Assembly (NCBI RefSeq): GCF_028551275.1
Contig: NZ_CP117025.1
Location: 2,165,501-2,229,500 of the forward strand
Length of the DNA stretch: 64,000 nt
Source: Sphingomonas hankookensis
GTDB taxonomy: Bacteria > Pseudomonadota > Alphaproteobacteria > Sphingomonadales > Sphingomonadaceae
Direction: 5' to 3'
In this document: piece by piece, positions 50,225 through 62,039 of the stretch
Position numbering within the stretch: position 1 is the stretch's first letter
Layout of the letters: each line of letters starts with the position of its first letter
Position numbers and translations under genes: made by a program
The notes under the pieces: model-generated
What the model was told of the DNA's origin: nothing
Databases searched by the model: none
Seen by the model: the letters and a program-made list of their open reading frames with translations, nothing else

Positions 50225-50358
50225 CCCTCCCCGGCACGGGGAGGGGGACCATTCGCAGCATGGTGGAGGCGGGTATCCCCATACGGAACGGTAGCGTTCG
50301 CGGGCATTCCCCTGCACCATCGCCTCGGCGACGGTCCCCCTCCCCGCAGGCGGGGAAA
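50225..50358. repeat. Intergenic palindromic element with GGGGAGGGGGACC arms
   Basis: The left end holds a 9-bp hairpin CCCTCCCCG-GCA-CGGGGAGGG (50225-50245); the right end carries GGTCCCCCTCCCC and a TCCCCG/CGGGGA hairpin. The GGGGAGGGGGACC arms pair across about 110 bases. It lies between convergent DUF488 and DUF952 genes. Confidence 0.6.
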
Positions 50359-50363
50359 GACCT

Positions 50364-50711
50364 TCAGCCCGTGATTGGCCGCTTCACCTTGCCGTCCTCA
50401 TCCCGGTGCAGCGGCCCATACGCCACCACCGCGTTGAGCGGCAGTGGAGCATAGAGGTGCGGGAACAACTGACCGCCACGCGACTCCTCCCACTTCACCG
50501 CATCACCCAACGCCGCCAGATCGACTTCCGCCACATGCAGGTCGTCCTGCCCGGCGAAATGCTTGTCGACCGTTTCAGTTAACTGCTCGAAGGTCGATAG
50601 ATGGACATAGCCGTCTGCCAGATCGACCGGCGCGCCGGCAAAGCTGCCATCGGCCTCCAGCGCCGCCATCTGCTCGGCGGTCAGCACCTTGAACGCGGTG
50701 GCTGGCGTCAT
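50364..50711 (-). CDS. DUF952 family protein
   Basis: 115 aa cytosolic protein: AFKVLTAEQMAAL, DGYVHLSTFEQLTET, GGQLFPHLYAPLPL match DUF952. Overlaps the gyrA stop by 4 bases, so translationally coupled. Function unknown. Confidence 0.85.
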   Translation of the reverse strand: MTPATAFKVLTAEQMAALEADGSFAGAPVDLADGYVHLSTFEQLTETVDKHFAGQDDLHVAEVDLAALGDAVKWEESRGGQLFPHLYAPLPLNAVVAYGPLHRDEDGKVKRPITG

Positions 50712-53491
50712 TCCTCGACATCCCCTTCGCTGATCGTGTCGGGACCGGTGCCGTCGTCGAGCACGATATCGCCCTCGGCCGCCGGCATCGCCGCGCGTTC
50801 CTCGGCAACGATCGCTTCGGCCTCGTTCTCCGGCGTCTCGTCCTCGTCGATCTTCGCCGCCGACACGACCTGCTCGCCAAAGCCCACGCGGAAGATGGTA
50901 ATCCCCTGCGTATTGCGACCCGCGACACGGATGTCGCCCACGGTGGTGCGGATCAGCTTGGCCTGATCGGTCACCAGCATCAGCTGTTCGCCATTATGCG
51001 CCGGGAAGCTGGCAACGACCGGCCCGTTGCGATCGGACGTGACGATGTTGGTGATCCCCTGACCGCCGCGCCCGGTACGGCGATATTCATAGGCCGAGGT
51101 GCGCTTGCCGAAGCCGTTGGCGGTGACGGTCAGGATGAATTCCTCCGCCGCCTCGAACTCGGCCATGCGTTCGGCAGGCAGCGTGATTTCGCGGTCGCCT
51201 TCCTTCCAAGGCGCGGCCTTGAGGTACTGCTCGCGCTCCTCGGCGCTCGCCTCGAACCCGCCCAGGATCGACAGCGAGATGACGTCGTCGTCCTTGCCCA
51301 GCGAGATACCGCGCACGCCGGTCGACGTCCGGCTCTGGAACTCGCGCACATCGGTCGCGGCGAAGCGGATCGCCTTGCCCGCCTTGGTCGCCAGGAGCAC
51401 GTCGTCGGTTTCCGTCAGCAGCGCCACGCCGATCAGGCGATCGTCGCTGTCGTCGTCGAAGCGCATCGCGATCTTGCCGGCGGTCGGAATGTTCGCGAAC
51501 GCGTCCATCGAGTTGCGCCGCACCGTGCCGTTCGCGGTCGCGAACATGACGTGCAGGTCGCTCCACCGCTCCTCGTCCTCGGGCAGCGGCAGCACGGTCG
51601 AGATCGTCTCGCCCGCCGCCAGCGGCAGCAGGTTGACCATCGGCCGTCCGCGCGTCGCCGGACCGCCCTCGGGCAGGCGCCACACCTTCATGCGGTACAC
51701 CTTGCCCGCGGTCGAGAAGAACAGCACCGGGGTGTGGGTGCTGGTCACGAAAAGGTTCGTGATCGCATCCTCATCCTTCGTCGCCATGCCCGCGCGTCCC
51801 TTGCCGCCGCGCTTCTGCGCACGGAAGGCATCGAGCGGGGTGCGCTTGATATAGCCCTGCACCGTGACCGTGACGACCATGTCCTCGCGCTCGATCAGGT
51901 CCTCGTCATCGATGCCGTCGGCGGCACCGGCGATCTCGGTCCGGCGCGGCGTCGCGAATTCGGCGCGGACGTCGACCAGTTCCTGCCGCATGACGGCATA
52001 GAGCTTGGCACGGTTCCCGAGAATCTCGAGCAGGTTCCCGATGGACCCGGCCAGTTCCTTCAGCTCCTCGCCGATCTCGTCGCGGCCGAGCGCGGTCAGG
52101 CGGTGGAGCCGCAGGTCGAGGATCGCGCGGACCTGGAGGTCCGACAGGCGGTAGACGTCGCCGGTCGTGTCGGATTCGACCGCCTCGACCAGCTTCAGAT
52201 AGGGCGCGATCTCCGCCACCGGCCATTCGCGCGCCAGCAGCGCGGCGCGGGCGGCGGCGGGGCTTTCCGACCCGCGGATGATCCGCACCACCTCGTCGAG
52301 GTTGGTGACCGCGATCACCAGACCCAGCAACAGGTGCGCCCGCTCGCGCGCCTTCGCCAGTTCATACTTCGACCGGCGCGTAATGACCTCTTCGCGGAAG
52401 CCGACGAACGCGTCGATGATTTGGCTGAGGTTGAGCAGTTCGGGACGACCGCCGCGGATCGCCAGCATGTTCGCCGCGAAGCTCGACTGCGCCGGCGTGT
52501 GCCGCCACAGCTGGTTCAGCACCACGTCGGGCGTCGCATCGCGCTTCAAGTCGATGACGATCCGCACGCCTTCGCGGTTCGATTCGTCGCGAATGTCGCT
52601 GACGCCTTCGATGCGCTTGTCCTTGGCGGCCTCGGCGATCTTTTCGACCAGCCCCGACTTGCCGACCTGGAAGGGAATTTCGGTGAGCACGATCGAGCGC
52701 CGCTCGCCGCGCGCCTCGACGATGTGGCGCGACCGCAGGATGATCGACCCGCGACCGCCGGCATAGGCAGCGCGCGCGCCGGCGCGACCGAGCATCAGCG
52801 CGCCGGTCGGGAAGTCCGGTCCGGGCACGATCTCGCACAGTTCCTCATGGGTCAGCGGCTCGCCACCCTCGACCCGGCGGTCGATCGTCGCGAGACAGGC
52901 ATCGACCACTTCGCCCAGATTGTGCGGCGGCACGTTGGTCGCCATGCCGACCGCGATACCGCCTGCACCGTTGACCAGCAGGTTCGGGAAGCGCGCCGGC
53001 AGGACCGCCGGCTCCCGTTCCGACCCGTCATAGTTCGGCACGAAATCGACCGTATCCTTGTCGAGATCGTCGAGCAGCGCCATCGCCGACTTGGCGAGGC
53101 GCGCCTCGGTGTATCGCATCGCGGCGGGCGGATCGGGGTCCATCGACCCGAAGTTCCCTTGACCGTCGATCAGCGGCAGCCGCATCGACCAGGGCTGCGC
53201 CATGCGCGCCAACGCGTCGTAGATCGCGGTATCGCCATGCGGGTGATATTTACCCATCACGTCGCCGACGATGCGCGCCGACTTGCGATACGCCTTGCCC
53301 GGCACGAAGCCGCTTTCCTGCGCCGAATAGAGAATGCGCCGATGCACCGGCTTCAACCCGTCGCGCACGTCGGGGAGCGCGCGCGAGACGATGACGCTCA
53401 TGGCATAGTCGAGATAGCTCGACCGCATCTCGTCCACGATCGAGATGGGGGCGATATCGGATGGGTCGGCGATCAGCGTCGCGTCTGTCAA
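50708..53491 (-). CDS. gyrA: DNA gyrase subunit A
   Basis: Type II topoisomerase subunit, 927 aa. Catalytic Tyr127 (AMRYTEAR) and quinolone-region motif [13 protein letters not shown] with Thr88 and Asp92 (E. coli Ser83, Asp87). C-terminal beta-pinwheel repeats include the GyrA box QKRGGKG. No well-placed ATG exists: the frame continues to an ATG at 53557, but the family N-terminus ([18 protein letters not shown]) begins at TTG 53491, so that is chosen. The acidic tail is typical. Confidence 0.94.
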   Translation of the reverse strand: MTDATLIADPSDIAPISIVDEMRSSYLDYAMSVIVSRALPDVRDGLKPVHRRILYSAQESGFVPGKAYRKSARIVGDVMGKYHPHGDTAIYDALARMAQPWSMRLPLIDGQGNFGSMDPDPPAAMRYTEARLAKSAMALLDDLDKDTVDFVPNYDGSEREPAVLPARFPNLLVNGAGGIAVGMATNVPPHNLGEVVDACLATIDRRVEGGEPLTHEELCEIVPGPDFPTGALMLGRAGARAAYAGGRGSIILRSRHIVEARGERRSIVLTEIPFQVGKSGLVEKIAEAAKDKRIEGVSDIRDESNREGVRIVIDLKRDATPDVVLNQLWRHTPAQSSFAANMLAIRGGRPELLNLSQIIDAFVGFREEVITRRSKYELAKARERAHLLLGLVIAVTNLDEVVRIIRGSESPAAARAALLAREWPVAEIAPYLKLVEAVESDTTGDVYRLSDLQVRAILDLRLHRLTALGRDEIGEELKELAGSIGNLLEILGNRAKLYAVMRQELVDVRAEFATPRRTEIAGAADGIDDEDLIEREDMVVTVTVQGYIKRTPLDAFRAQKRGGKGRAGMATKDEDAITNLFVTSTHTPVLFFSTAGKVYRMKVWRLPEGGPATRGRPMVNLLPLAAGETISTVLPLPEDEERWSDLHVMFATANGTVRRNSMDAFANIPTAGKIAMRFDDDSDDRLIGVALLTETDDVLLATKAGKAIRFAATDVREFQSRTSTGVRGISLGKDDDVISLSILGGFEASAEEREQYLKAAPWKEGDREITLPAERMAEFEAAEEFILTVTANGFGKRTSAYEYRRTGRGGQGITNIVTSDRNGPVVASFPAHNGEQLMLVTDQAKLIRTTVGDIRVAGRNTQGITIFRVGFGEQVVSAAKIDEDETPENEAEAIVAEERAAMPAAEGDIVLDDGTGPDTISEGDVEE

Positions 53492-53589
53492 AGTTCGATG
53501 CTTTCGGGGAATGTTTCGGTTGCATGGCAGATTAGCCGGTCGGGGGCGGAAAGCCAAGTCTCGCGACCGGGATCAGGGCGGTTCGGAAC

Positions 53590-54696
53590 ATGGTGCGGCG
53601 CAGCGTGTTGCCCCTGACGATGCGCGATCTTCAGCAAGCCTTTAACGCCCTGCCGCCGGCCGCCGCCGATCTGGGCACCATCGTCCTGTCGATCCTCGCG
53701 GCGCTGCTGCTGCACGCCGCCACCTTCCGGGTACTTCGCCGTTTTGCCGAGCGAACGCCGGGGTCGGTTGATGACGTTTATGTCGACCATGCGTGGCGAC
53801 CGATGCGCTGGATTCTCGTCGCGATGGCGCTTGCCAGCGTCCGCAAGCCGCTGCGCCTGCCCGACCGCTGGGACGATTTGTGGACGCAGATGGCGGGACT
53901 GGTCGTGCCGCTGCTGATGGGCTGGTTCGCCATCGCGATGATCCGCGCGTCGGTAAAGGCGGTGGAGGTCGCAACCGACATCACCGTCGCCGACAATCTG
54001 CGCGCGCGGCGGCGGCGGACGCGCAGCGCGATCCTCGGCCGGATCGCGATCATCGCCATCGGCTTCATCACCGTCTGCCTGATGCTGCTCTCCATCCCCA
54101 GCATCCGCTCGGTCGGCGTCACGCTGATGGCATCGGCGGGCCTTGCCGGCCTTGCGGTCGGTGCCGCGGCCCAGCCGGCGCTCAAGAACATCATCGCCGG
54201 CGTGCAGATGGCGTTCACCGAACCGATCCGCATCGACGACGTTGTCATCATCGAGAATGAATGGGGCCGGATCGAGGAGATCCGCCTGACCTATGTCGTC
54301 GTCCGGTTGTGGGACGAACGGCGCCTCGTCGTGCCGGTGTCGAAATTCCTCGAATCGAGTTTCCAGAACTGGACGCGGACGACCAGCGGCCTGTTGGGAT
54401 CGGCCTTCTTCTGGCTGGACCCGACGACCAACATCCCGCGCCTGCGCGAAAAGTTCGAGGAACTGGTCAAGGCCGATCCGCTGTGGGACGGGCGCGCGCA
54501 TGTGTTGCAGGTGACCGATACCAAACCCGACGCGATCGAGGTCCGCATCCTCGCCACCGCGTCCGACGCCGCCCGCGCGTTCGACCTGCGCTGTTCGCTG
54601 CGCGAGGGGATGCTGGCCTATATCCGCGACGAAATGCCCGAAGCCCTGCCGAAGCGGCGGCTGTTGGTGGAGGAGCAGGAAGCGCCGCCCCACTAA
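53590..54696 (+). CDS. MscS family mechanosensitive ion channel
   Basis: 368 aa. About four membrane helices (29-50, 75-95, 105-125, 150-175), the pore-lining segment GVTLMASAGLAGLAVGAAAQPALKN near 185 and the beta domain IDDVVIIENEWGRIEEI. C-terminal mixed domain to 368. An in-frame ATG at 53620 is an alternative start. Opens under membrane tension to relieve osmotic shock. Confidence 0.92.
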   Translation: MVRRSVLPLTMRDLQQAFNALPPAAADLGTIVLSILAALLLHAATFRVLRRFAERTPGSVDDVYVDHAWRPMRWILVAMALASVRKPLRLPDRWDDLWTQMAGLVVPLLMGWFAIAMIRASVKAVEVATDITVADNLRARRRRTRSAILGRIAIIAIGFITVCLMLLSIPSIRSVGVTLMASAGLAGLAVGAAAQPALKNIIAGVQMAFTEPIRIDDVVIIENEWGRIEEIRLTYVVVRLWDERRLVVPVSKFLESSFQNWTRTTSGLLGSAFFWLDPTTNIPRLREKFEELVKADPLWDGRAHVLQVTDTKPDAIEVRILATASDAARAFDLRCSLREGMLAYIRDEMPEALPKRRLLVEEQEAPPH

Positions 54697-54698
54697 TC

Positions 54699-54797
54699 CG
54701 TCATTCCGGCGGAGGCCGGAATCCATGGACACGGACGGCCTCGGCTGGAACCGCGACCTCACCCCATCCGTCGATTCCGGCCTTCGCCGGAATGACG
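54699..54797. repeat. REP-like paired palindrome
   Basis: Inward arms at 54699-54726 and 54771-54797 of the same type as 29705-29803, filling the gap between the convergent channel and DUF885 genes. Confidence 0.72.
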
Positions 54798-56633
54798 TTA
54801 GGCCCTATTGGCAGCGATGAACGCGTCCACGTTGCGGCCCAGCACCGTCATCGGCACGCCACCGCCCTGCACGACCAGATCGTTGAACGCCTTGAAGTCA
54901 TAGCGCGGTCCGAGCGCCGCCTGCGCCTTCGCGCGCAGCCGCACGATCTCCGAATGACCGACCTTGTAGCCGCATGCCTGACCCGGCCAGGAACAATAGC
55001 GGTCGACCTCGCCCGACACTTCGTCGACGCTCGATCCGTTGGTCGTGGCGAACCAGTCGATCGCCTGCTGCCGGGTCCAGCGCTTGGCATGCAGCCCGGT
55101 GTCCACCACCATCCGGCACGCGCGGAACGCCAGCGACTGCAGATAGCCCAGCCGCCCGACGGGATCGCCGTCATAGGCGCCCAGTTCATCGCCCAGCTGC
55201 TCGGCATAGAGCGCCCAACCCTCTGAAAAGGCATTGAACGCCATCAACGAGCGGATGAGCGGCAGGCGGAACGTATATTCGCCCTGCCACACATGGCCCG
55301 GTATCGCTTCGTGATACACCAAAGTCGGCAGCGAATAGCGCGTCCAGATGCCGGTGGTCCGCAGGTTGATCCACATGCGGCCCGGCGTCTTGCCGTCGAT
55401 CGATCCCGCCCCGCCATAGGCGCCGGGCGCGCCCGCTTCCTCGACCGGCGGAATGCGCTTCACCTCGACATTGCCCGGCGCCAACGTATTGAACGCTCGC
55501 GGCATCCGCGCGCGGATATCGTTCAGGCGGTTCTGGACGAGGGCCATGATCTGCGCCCGGCCCGGATCGCCTTCTGGAAAGACGAAGCGCGGATCCTTGC
55601 CCAGCGCCGTCATCCGCTCGCCGACCGATCCGGCGGTATAGCCCAGCTTGCGCAGGATCGGGTCCATCTGCCCCTGCAGCCGCGCCAGTTCGTCGCGGCC
55701 CTGCGCATGCACCTGATCGGGCGTCATCGGCGTGGTGGTCGACGCGCGCAACGCCCAGGCATACCAGCGATCGCCATCGGGTCGCGCCCACATGCCCGCA
55801 TCGGCTGTCGCCTTCGCACGGTCGGCGCGGACGGCCGCGATCTGCCGGTCGAGCGCCGGGCCGACCTTGTCGCGCGCAATGGCGGTGGCGCGTGCGGTCC
55901 AGTCGCCGGGAATGTCCTTCGTCCGCCGGGCAAGCGAGGTGACGATGTCCCATGTCGCTGGGTCACCGCCACGCGCCTTGCCCAGCTGCGTCAGCGTCTT
56001 GTCGAGCAGGAAGTCCGGCGCGACCACCCCGCGTGCCGATGCCGCGCGCATCCGGTCGGTTTCGCCATCCAACTGCGCGGCATAGCTGTCCAGCCGCGCC
56101 AGATAGGCATCGGCATCGGCCTTGTTCGCGATGCCGTGGTCGCTGTCGAGGAAGCGCGGCACGTCCAGATAGGCCCCGACATTCTGGATGACGACATAGG
56201 GCGTGTTGCGCCACCCGCCGACGGCGACATCGCCGTAAGGGAGGGCAAAGCCGTCCAGCGCGGTTTCGAACGCGGTTCGCACGACATCGACATCGGTACG
56301 GGTCGTGGGCGACAGCGCGTCGGTATCGATGGCCTTGAGCGTTGCGACATGCGCTTGCAGATGCTCCGCCAGGCGCCGCTGCCCCGCCGCCGACCGGTCG
56401 CCCAGCCGGGATTTCAGCGCGGCGCGCGGGCCGGTATCGATGCCCAGCCCGGTCGCGCTTTCGGGTGAATCCTGCAGCCAGCTTTCGGCGATCTGCGACA
56501 GCGTGGCTTCGGCCGCGCGGTCGGCGGGGCTCGCAATGGCCTTGGTCACAGTCTGCTGCGCACGGGCAGGCAGGGCGGCGGCGAGCGTCGATGCGGCAGC
56601 ACCGGCGATCCAGTCGCGGCGGGTGAGGTCCAT
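54798..56633 (-). CDS. DUF885 family metallopeptidase-like protein
   Basis: 611 aa, exported by the Tat route (TRRDWIAGAAAS; cleavage near ARAQ). Mostly helical, with the zinc motif HEAIPGH near residue 440 and FSEGWALYAEQLGDELG about 40 residues later, which give the HExxH-type ligands with a downstream Glu. Start ATG 56633 with GAAGGA. 57 bases after the NfeD gene on the same strand. Peptidase activity is presumed. Confidence 0.88.
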   Translation of the reverse strand: MDLTRRDWIAGAAASTLAAALPARAQQTVTKAIASPADRAAEATLSQIAESWLQDSPESATGLGIDTGPRAALKSRLGDRSAAGQRRLAEHLQAHVATLKAIDTDALSPTTRTDVDVVRTAFETALDGFALPYGDVAVGGWRNTPYVVIQNVGAYLDVPRFLDSDHGIANKADADAYLARLDSYAAQLDGETDRMRAASARGVVAPDFLLDKTLTQLGKARGGDPATWDIVTSLARRTKDIPGDWTARATAIARDKVGPALDRQIAAVRADRAKATADAGMWARPDGDRWYAWALRASTTTPMTPDQVHAQGRDELARLQGQMDPILRKLGYTAGSVGERMTALGKDPRFVFPEGDPGRAQIMALVQNRLNDIRARMPRAFNTLAPGNVEVKRIPPVEEAGAPGAYGGAGSIDGKTPGRMWINLRTTGIWTRYSLPTLVYHEAIPGHVWQGEYTFRLPLIRSLMAFNAFSEGWALYAEQLGDELGAYDGDPVGRLGYLQSLAFRACRMVVDTGLHAKRWTRQQAIDWFATTNGSSVDEVSGEVDRYCSWPGQACGYKVGHSEIVRLRAKAQAALGPRYDFKAFNDLVVQGGGVPMTVLGRNVDAFIAANRA

Positions 56634-56690
56634 GGCAGTTCCTTCGGGCAAGATCGTTCGCGGCGATACTTGTCGCGCGAACGCGCGGCG

Positions 56691-57125
56691 TCAATCGGCC
56701 GCCACGACCTGAACCACCGCGCCGCTGACGCCGACGATCCGGACGCGCGCCCCGGCCGGCAGGTCGGGGCCGCGTGCGATCCACTCGCTGTCGCCGACGC
56801 GCACCCGCCCGCTGCCGCCGACAATCGCCTCGACCACCGTCACCGACTGGCCGATCAGCCGTGCGCCTCGATCGTTCAGCAACGGATCGTCGCTGTCGAC
56901 CGGATAGTCGGCATACCAGCGCCGCCCGATCAGCACCGTGATGACGCTCCACGCCCCGAACACCGCCAGCTCCGCACTCACCGTCAGCGCCGGGAACAGC
57001 AGCGCCAACAATCCGGTGATCCCGGCGGCGATCGCGATGAAAACCAGGAAGACGCCCGGCACCGCCAGTTCGGCCACGCCCAGCGCGACCGCCAGCAGCA
57101 ACCATGCATAGCCGCTGTTGATCAT
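56691..57125 (-). CDS. NfeD family membrane protein
   Basis: 144 aa: two or three hydrophobic helices (about 7-75) then a small OB-fold (about 85-144: GQSVTVVEAIVGGSGRVRVGDSEW). Overlaps the SPFH gene by 4 bases; NfeD proteins pair with SPFH/stomatin partners in membrane microdomains. Confidence 0.9.
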   Translation of the reverse strand: MINSGYAWLLLAVALGVAELAVPGVFLVFIAIAAGITGLLALLFPALTVSAELAVFGAWSVITVLIGRRWYADYPVDSDDPLLNDRGARLIGQSVTVVEAIVGGSGRVRVGDSEWIARGPDLPAGARVRIVGVSGAVVQVVAAD

Positions 57126-58147
57126 CGCACCGGTGGCTCGAACGGTCCGGCGGGCCGCTCGCGCACCGGCTGGGCAGGCGCGGGGGCAGGGGCCTTGCCA
57201 TCGCCCAGCGCTTCCTTGGCGAGCTGGCCGATGCCGCCCAGCGTACCGATCAGCTGGGTCGCCTCGACCGGGAACAGGATGGTCTTGGCATTGGGGCTGG
57301 TGGCGAACTTGCCGACCGCCTCGACATATTTCTGCGCGATGAAATAATTGATCGCCTGCGTGCCGCCCGCCTCGATCGCGTCGCTGACCACCTGCGTCGC
57401 CTTGGCCTCGGCCTCCGCCGCGCGCTCGCGGGCTTCGGAATCGCGGAAGGCGGATTCGCGCCGCCCTTCGGCTTCGAGGATGCGGGCCTGCTTCTGGCCT
57501 TCGGCGCGCAGGATCTCGGACGCACGCGCCCCTTCCGCCTCCAGGATATTGGCCCGCTTCTCGCGCTCCGCCTTCATCTGGCGACCCATCGCATTGACGA
57601 TATCGGCCGGCGGGCGGATGTCCTTGATCTCGACTCGGGTGATCTTCACGCCCCACGGGTTCGTCGCATGGTCGACCACGCCCAGCAGTCGCGCGTTGAT
57701 CTCGTCACGCTTCGACAGGGTTTCGTCGAGGTCCATTGACCCCATCACGGTGCGCAAATTGGTCGTCGTGATCTGCTGGAGCGCGACGTACAGGTCGGAC
57801 ACTTCATAGGCTGCCTTGGCCGGGTCCAGCACCTGGAAGAACACGACGCCATCGGTCGATACCATGGCATTGTCGCGGGTAATGATTTCCTGACCCGGTA
57901 TATCGATCACCTGCTCCATCATGTTCACCTTGCGGCCGACCCGATAGAAAAAGGCGGGGTAGAAGTTGAACCCCGGCTTCGCGACGGCGGTGAAGCGGCC
58001 GAAATGCTCGATCGTATATTGATGCCCTTGCGTGACGATCTTCACGCTCGCGAACAGGTACAATACGACCATCAGAACGATAGCGGCGATCAGGCCCAAG
58101 AGCATCGGTCGTCCCCAGCTTGTGTTTTGTCCCTTGCTGTCTAGCAT
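57122..58147 (-). CDS. SPFH/Band 7 (stomatin-like) membrane protein
   Basis: 341 aa. N-terminal membrane anchor (about 15-35) and SPFH domain (35-190: VTQGHQYTIEHFGRF, DVRPPADIVNAM-like region), then a coiled coil of Glu/Ala/Arg repeats (about 190-260: ILEAEGARASEILRAEG) and a Pro-rich tail. Operon with NfeD supports a membrane-organising or protease-scaffold role. Start only 9 bases from the divergent CitE-like gene. Confidence 0.93.
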   Translation of the reverse strand: MLDSKGQNTSWGRPMLLGLIAAIVLMVVLYLFASVKIVTQGHQYTIEHFGRFTAVAKPGFNFYPAFFYRVGRKVNMMEQVIDIPGQEIITRDNAMVSTDGVVFFQVLDPAKAAYEVSDLYVALQQITTTNLRTVMGSMDLDETLSKRDEINARLLGVVDHATNPWGVKITRVEIKDIRPPADIVNAMGRQMKAEREKRANILEAEGARASEILRAEGQKQARILEAEGRRESAFRDSEARERAAEAEAKATQVVSDAIEAGGTQAINYFIAQKYVEAVGKFATSPNAKTILFPVEATQLIGTLGGIGQLAKEALGDGKAPAPAPAQPVRERPAGPFEPPVR

Positions 58148-58156
58148 GACCGACCG

Positions 58157-58957
58157 ATGGAACCAGCGATAACCCTAGCACCGCGGAGCGTTTTGTTCGT
58201 GCCCGCGGTCCGACCCAGCATGATCGCCAAGGCGGCGGGCCTGCCCGCCGACCTGATCGTCCTCGACCTCGAGGACGCGGTACGCGACGCGGACAAGGCA
58301 GGCGCGCGCGAGGCGCTGCCGGTCTCGCTCGAATTGCTGCATGGTCGTTGCGCCGGGGTCAGGATCAATGCGCCCGGCACGCCCTATTTCGCAGAGGATC
58401 TTGCCGCGATCCGGTTGGCCAATGTGGCGCTGGTGGTGGTGCCGAAGGTGGAATCGCCCGCCGACCTTGCGCAACTCGCCGGTCATCCGGTGCTGGCGAT
58501 GATCGAGACGCCCGCCGGGGTGCTGGCGGCACCGCAGATCGCGGCGACGCCCGGCGTGGTCGGCCTGATGGTCGGCACCAACGACCTCGCCGCATCGCTG
58601 CGCCTGCCGCCGGGTGCCGGGCGGGGGTCGTTGTCGCATGCATTGCAGACCGTCGTCATCGCCGCGCGGGCGGCAGGCGGCTGGGCGATCGACGGCGTCT
58701 TCAACGCACTGAAGGATGCCGCCGGACTGGCGCAGGAATGTGCCGATGGGCGCCTGATGGGCTTTGACGGAAAGTCGCTGATCCATCCCGACCAGATCGC
58801 GGTGGCGAACACGGCCTTTTCACCCAGCGCCGCCGAAATCGAAGAGGCGACGGCGCTGGTCGCTGCCGCGCGGGGCGGGGCGGAGCGGTTCCAGGATCGC
58901 ATGATCGAGGACATGCACGTCGAAATGGCACGCCGGACGCTGCAACGCGCGCCTTGA
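58157..58957 (+). CDS. HpcH/HpaI (CitE-like) CoA ester lyase
   Basis: 266 aa TIM-barrel lyase: RSVLFVPAVRPSMIAKA, DLEDAVRDADK with metal-binding acids, VPKVESPADL, MIETPAGVL and GFDGKSLIHPDQI. Smaller than full CitE. Acts on a CoA thioester such as citramalyl- or malyl-CoA; the exact substrate is open. Only 9 bases separate it from the divergent SPFH gene, and its ribosome site is weak. Confidence 0.88.
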   Translation: MEPAITLAPRSVLFVPAVRPSMIAKAAGLPADLIVLDLEDAVRDADKAGAREALPVSLELLHGRCAGVRINAPGTPYFAEDLAAIRLANVALVVVPKVESPADLAQLAGHPVLAMIETPAGVLAAPQIAATPGVVGLMVGTNDLAASLRLPPGAGRGSLSHALQTVVIAARAAGGWAIDGVFNALKDAAGLAQECADGRLMGFDGKSLIHPDQIAVANTAFSPSAAEIEEATALVAAARGGAERFQDRMIEDMHVEMARRTLQRAP

Positions 58958-58994
58958 CGCTTGCCCGTAACGGTTCGGGTCGATAGTGGGGCGC

Positions 58995-60416
58995 ATGACG
59001 CTCCGCCCGATCCTCGGACTCGCCGCCCTGCTGTGCAGCACGCCGGTCCTTGCCCAGTCGATCACGCCGCAGATGCTGCGCGACCATGTCGCGGTCCTTG
59101 CCAGCGATACATACGAAGGACGGGAACCCGGGACGGCCGGTGGCGATCGTGCGGAAGCCTATGTGTTGCAGGCATTTGCCGATGCCGGCCTGAAGCCGGG
59201 TGCGCCTGACGGCCGCTGGCGGCAGGAAGTGTCGCTGACCAACGTCCGCTCGGTATCGAGCAGCGGATCGGTCACGCGCGACGGTCGGACGACTCCGCTG
59301 CCCGGCCTAGTGGCCACGGGCAAGATGCCCGACACGCGCATTGCCGGGGTCGGCATGGTCTATGCCGGTGGGCTGGACGGTGCGGCGCTTGCGGCGGGAC
59401 CGGTTCGCGACAAGGTCGTCGTGATGACGCTGGGGCCGGGGCGTAGCGCGAAGCTGGAGGCGCTCGCCCGTGCCGGTGCCGCCGCCGCGATCTTCGTGGC
59501 GCCCGCGACGCTCAAGGAAGCGGAACTGCGCGAGGCGTTCGGCCATGCCACCGTCCGCGACGGCAGCGTCGAACCGATGCTCGTCGCCTATCTTTCGGAA
59601 GCGCAGTCGGCCGCGCTGCTCGGCCCGCAGGCCGCCACGCTGACGAAGGCGGGCGCCGCCAAGGATTTTCACGCCGTTGCGCTGGACGGCACCGTCGCCC
59701 TATCGGCGGTCACCGTCCGCAACCGCTACACCACCGCCAACATCGTCGGCATGATCCCGGGCACCGCGACGCCGAACGAAGCGGTGCTGCTATCGGCGCA
59801 CTGGGATCATATCGGCATCTGCCGTCCCGAAGGCGCACCCGACCGCATCTGCAACGGCGCGGCGGACAATGCCAGCGGCACCGCGATCCTGATCGAGGTC
59901 GCCAAGGTCCTCGCCAAGGGGCCGCCGTCCAATCGCAGCATCTACTTCGTCGCGACCACCGCCGAGGAAAAAGGGCTGATCGGTGCCGATGCCTATGCCG
60001 CTGCGGTCGCCGAAACCCCGCTGAAGATCGTCGCGAACCTCAATATCGACACCGCCGCGATCGTGCCGACCGGCATGCCGGTGGCGATGGTCGGGCGGGG
60101 CAACCATCCGAAGATCGACGCCATCGTCGACGCCACCGCCCGCGCGATCGGCCGCAAGGTCGATACCGATACCGAAGCGAACATCATGGTGCAGCGCCAG
60201 GATGGCTGGGCGTTCGGTAAGCGCGGCATCCCTGCGGTGATGGCCACCGGTTCGGTCAGCGACATGAAGCGGCTGTTCGCCTATCTCGACGGCCCGTATC
60301 ACAAACCCAATGACGACCTCGCGCACATCGACCTGTCGGGTGCCGCCGAGGATGCCGACCTGCACGTGGCGCTCGCCCGTGCGCTTGCCGATCCCGCCCG
60401 CTACCCCGCCAACTGA
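58995..60416 (+). CDS. M28 family zinc aminopeptidase, exported
   Basis: 473 aa with a signal peptide (ends PVLAQ). A PA-like insert (about 100-240) precedes the catalytic core. Two-zinc ligands: SAHWDHIG (His), GAADNASGTA (Asp), TTAEEKGLIGA (catalytic Glu-Glu), NLNIDT (Asp) and YHKPNDD (His). Start ATG 58995, or GTG 58986. Degrades peptides in the periplasm or outside. Confidence 0.92.
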   Translation: MTLRPILGLAALLCSTPVLAQSITPQMLRDHVAVLASDTYEGREPGTAGGDRAEAYVLQAFADAGLKPGAPDGRWRQEVSLTNVRSVSSSGSVTRDGRTTPLPGLVATGKMPDTRIAGVGMVYAGGLDGAALAAGPVRDKVVVMTLGPGRSAKLEALARAGAAAAIFVAPATLKEAELREAFGHATVRDGSVEPMLVAYLSEAQSAALLGPQAATLTKAGAAKDFHAVALDGTVALSAVTVRNRYTTANIVGMIPGTATPNEAVLLSAHWDHIGICRPEGAPDRICNGAADNASGTAILIEVAKVLAKGPPSNRSIYFVATTAEEKGLIGADAYAAAVAETPLKIVANLNIDTAAIVPTGMPVAMVGRGNHPKIDAIVDATARAIGRKVDTDTEANIMVQRQDGWAFGKRGIPAVMATGSVSDMKRLFAYLDGPYHKPNDDLAHIDLSGAAEDADLHVALARALADPARYPAN

Positions 60417-61892
<1,476 letters not shown>

Positions 61893-61915
61893 TCGGCACG
61901 CCGTCACAGGCGCAC

Positions 61916-61949
61916 GCAACGCCCGGCCCCGAAATCGGGTGCCGGGCGT
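61916..61949 (+). terminator. Terminator of guaB
   Basis: Nested hairpin: outer AACGCCCGGC / GCCGGGCGTT with an inner CCCGA/TCGGG, ending in GTTT. Begins 24 bases after the guaB stop. Confidence 0.65.
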
Positions 61950-62039
61950 TTGCGGGTACGTTGACGGCCATCCGCATCCCGCTGGATTGATCTAGGTTAT
62001 GTTGGTAGCGTCGCGCATCAATTTTCAGGAAGTTTCGGC

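Noticed and set aside
53492..53557. Longer GyrA N-terminus from ATG 53557
   Set aside because: The added residues (MAFRPRPANLPCNRN...) do not look like any GyrA N-terminus and lack a ribosome site.
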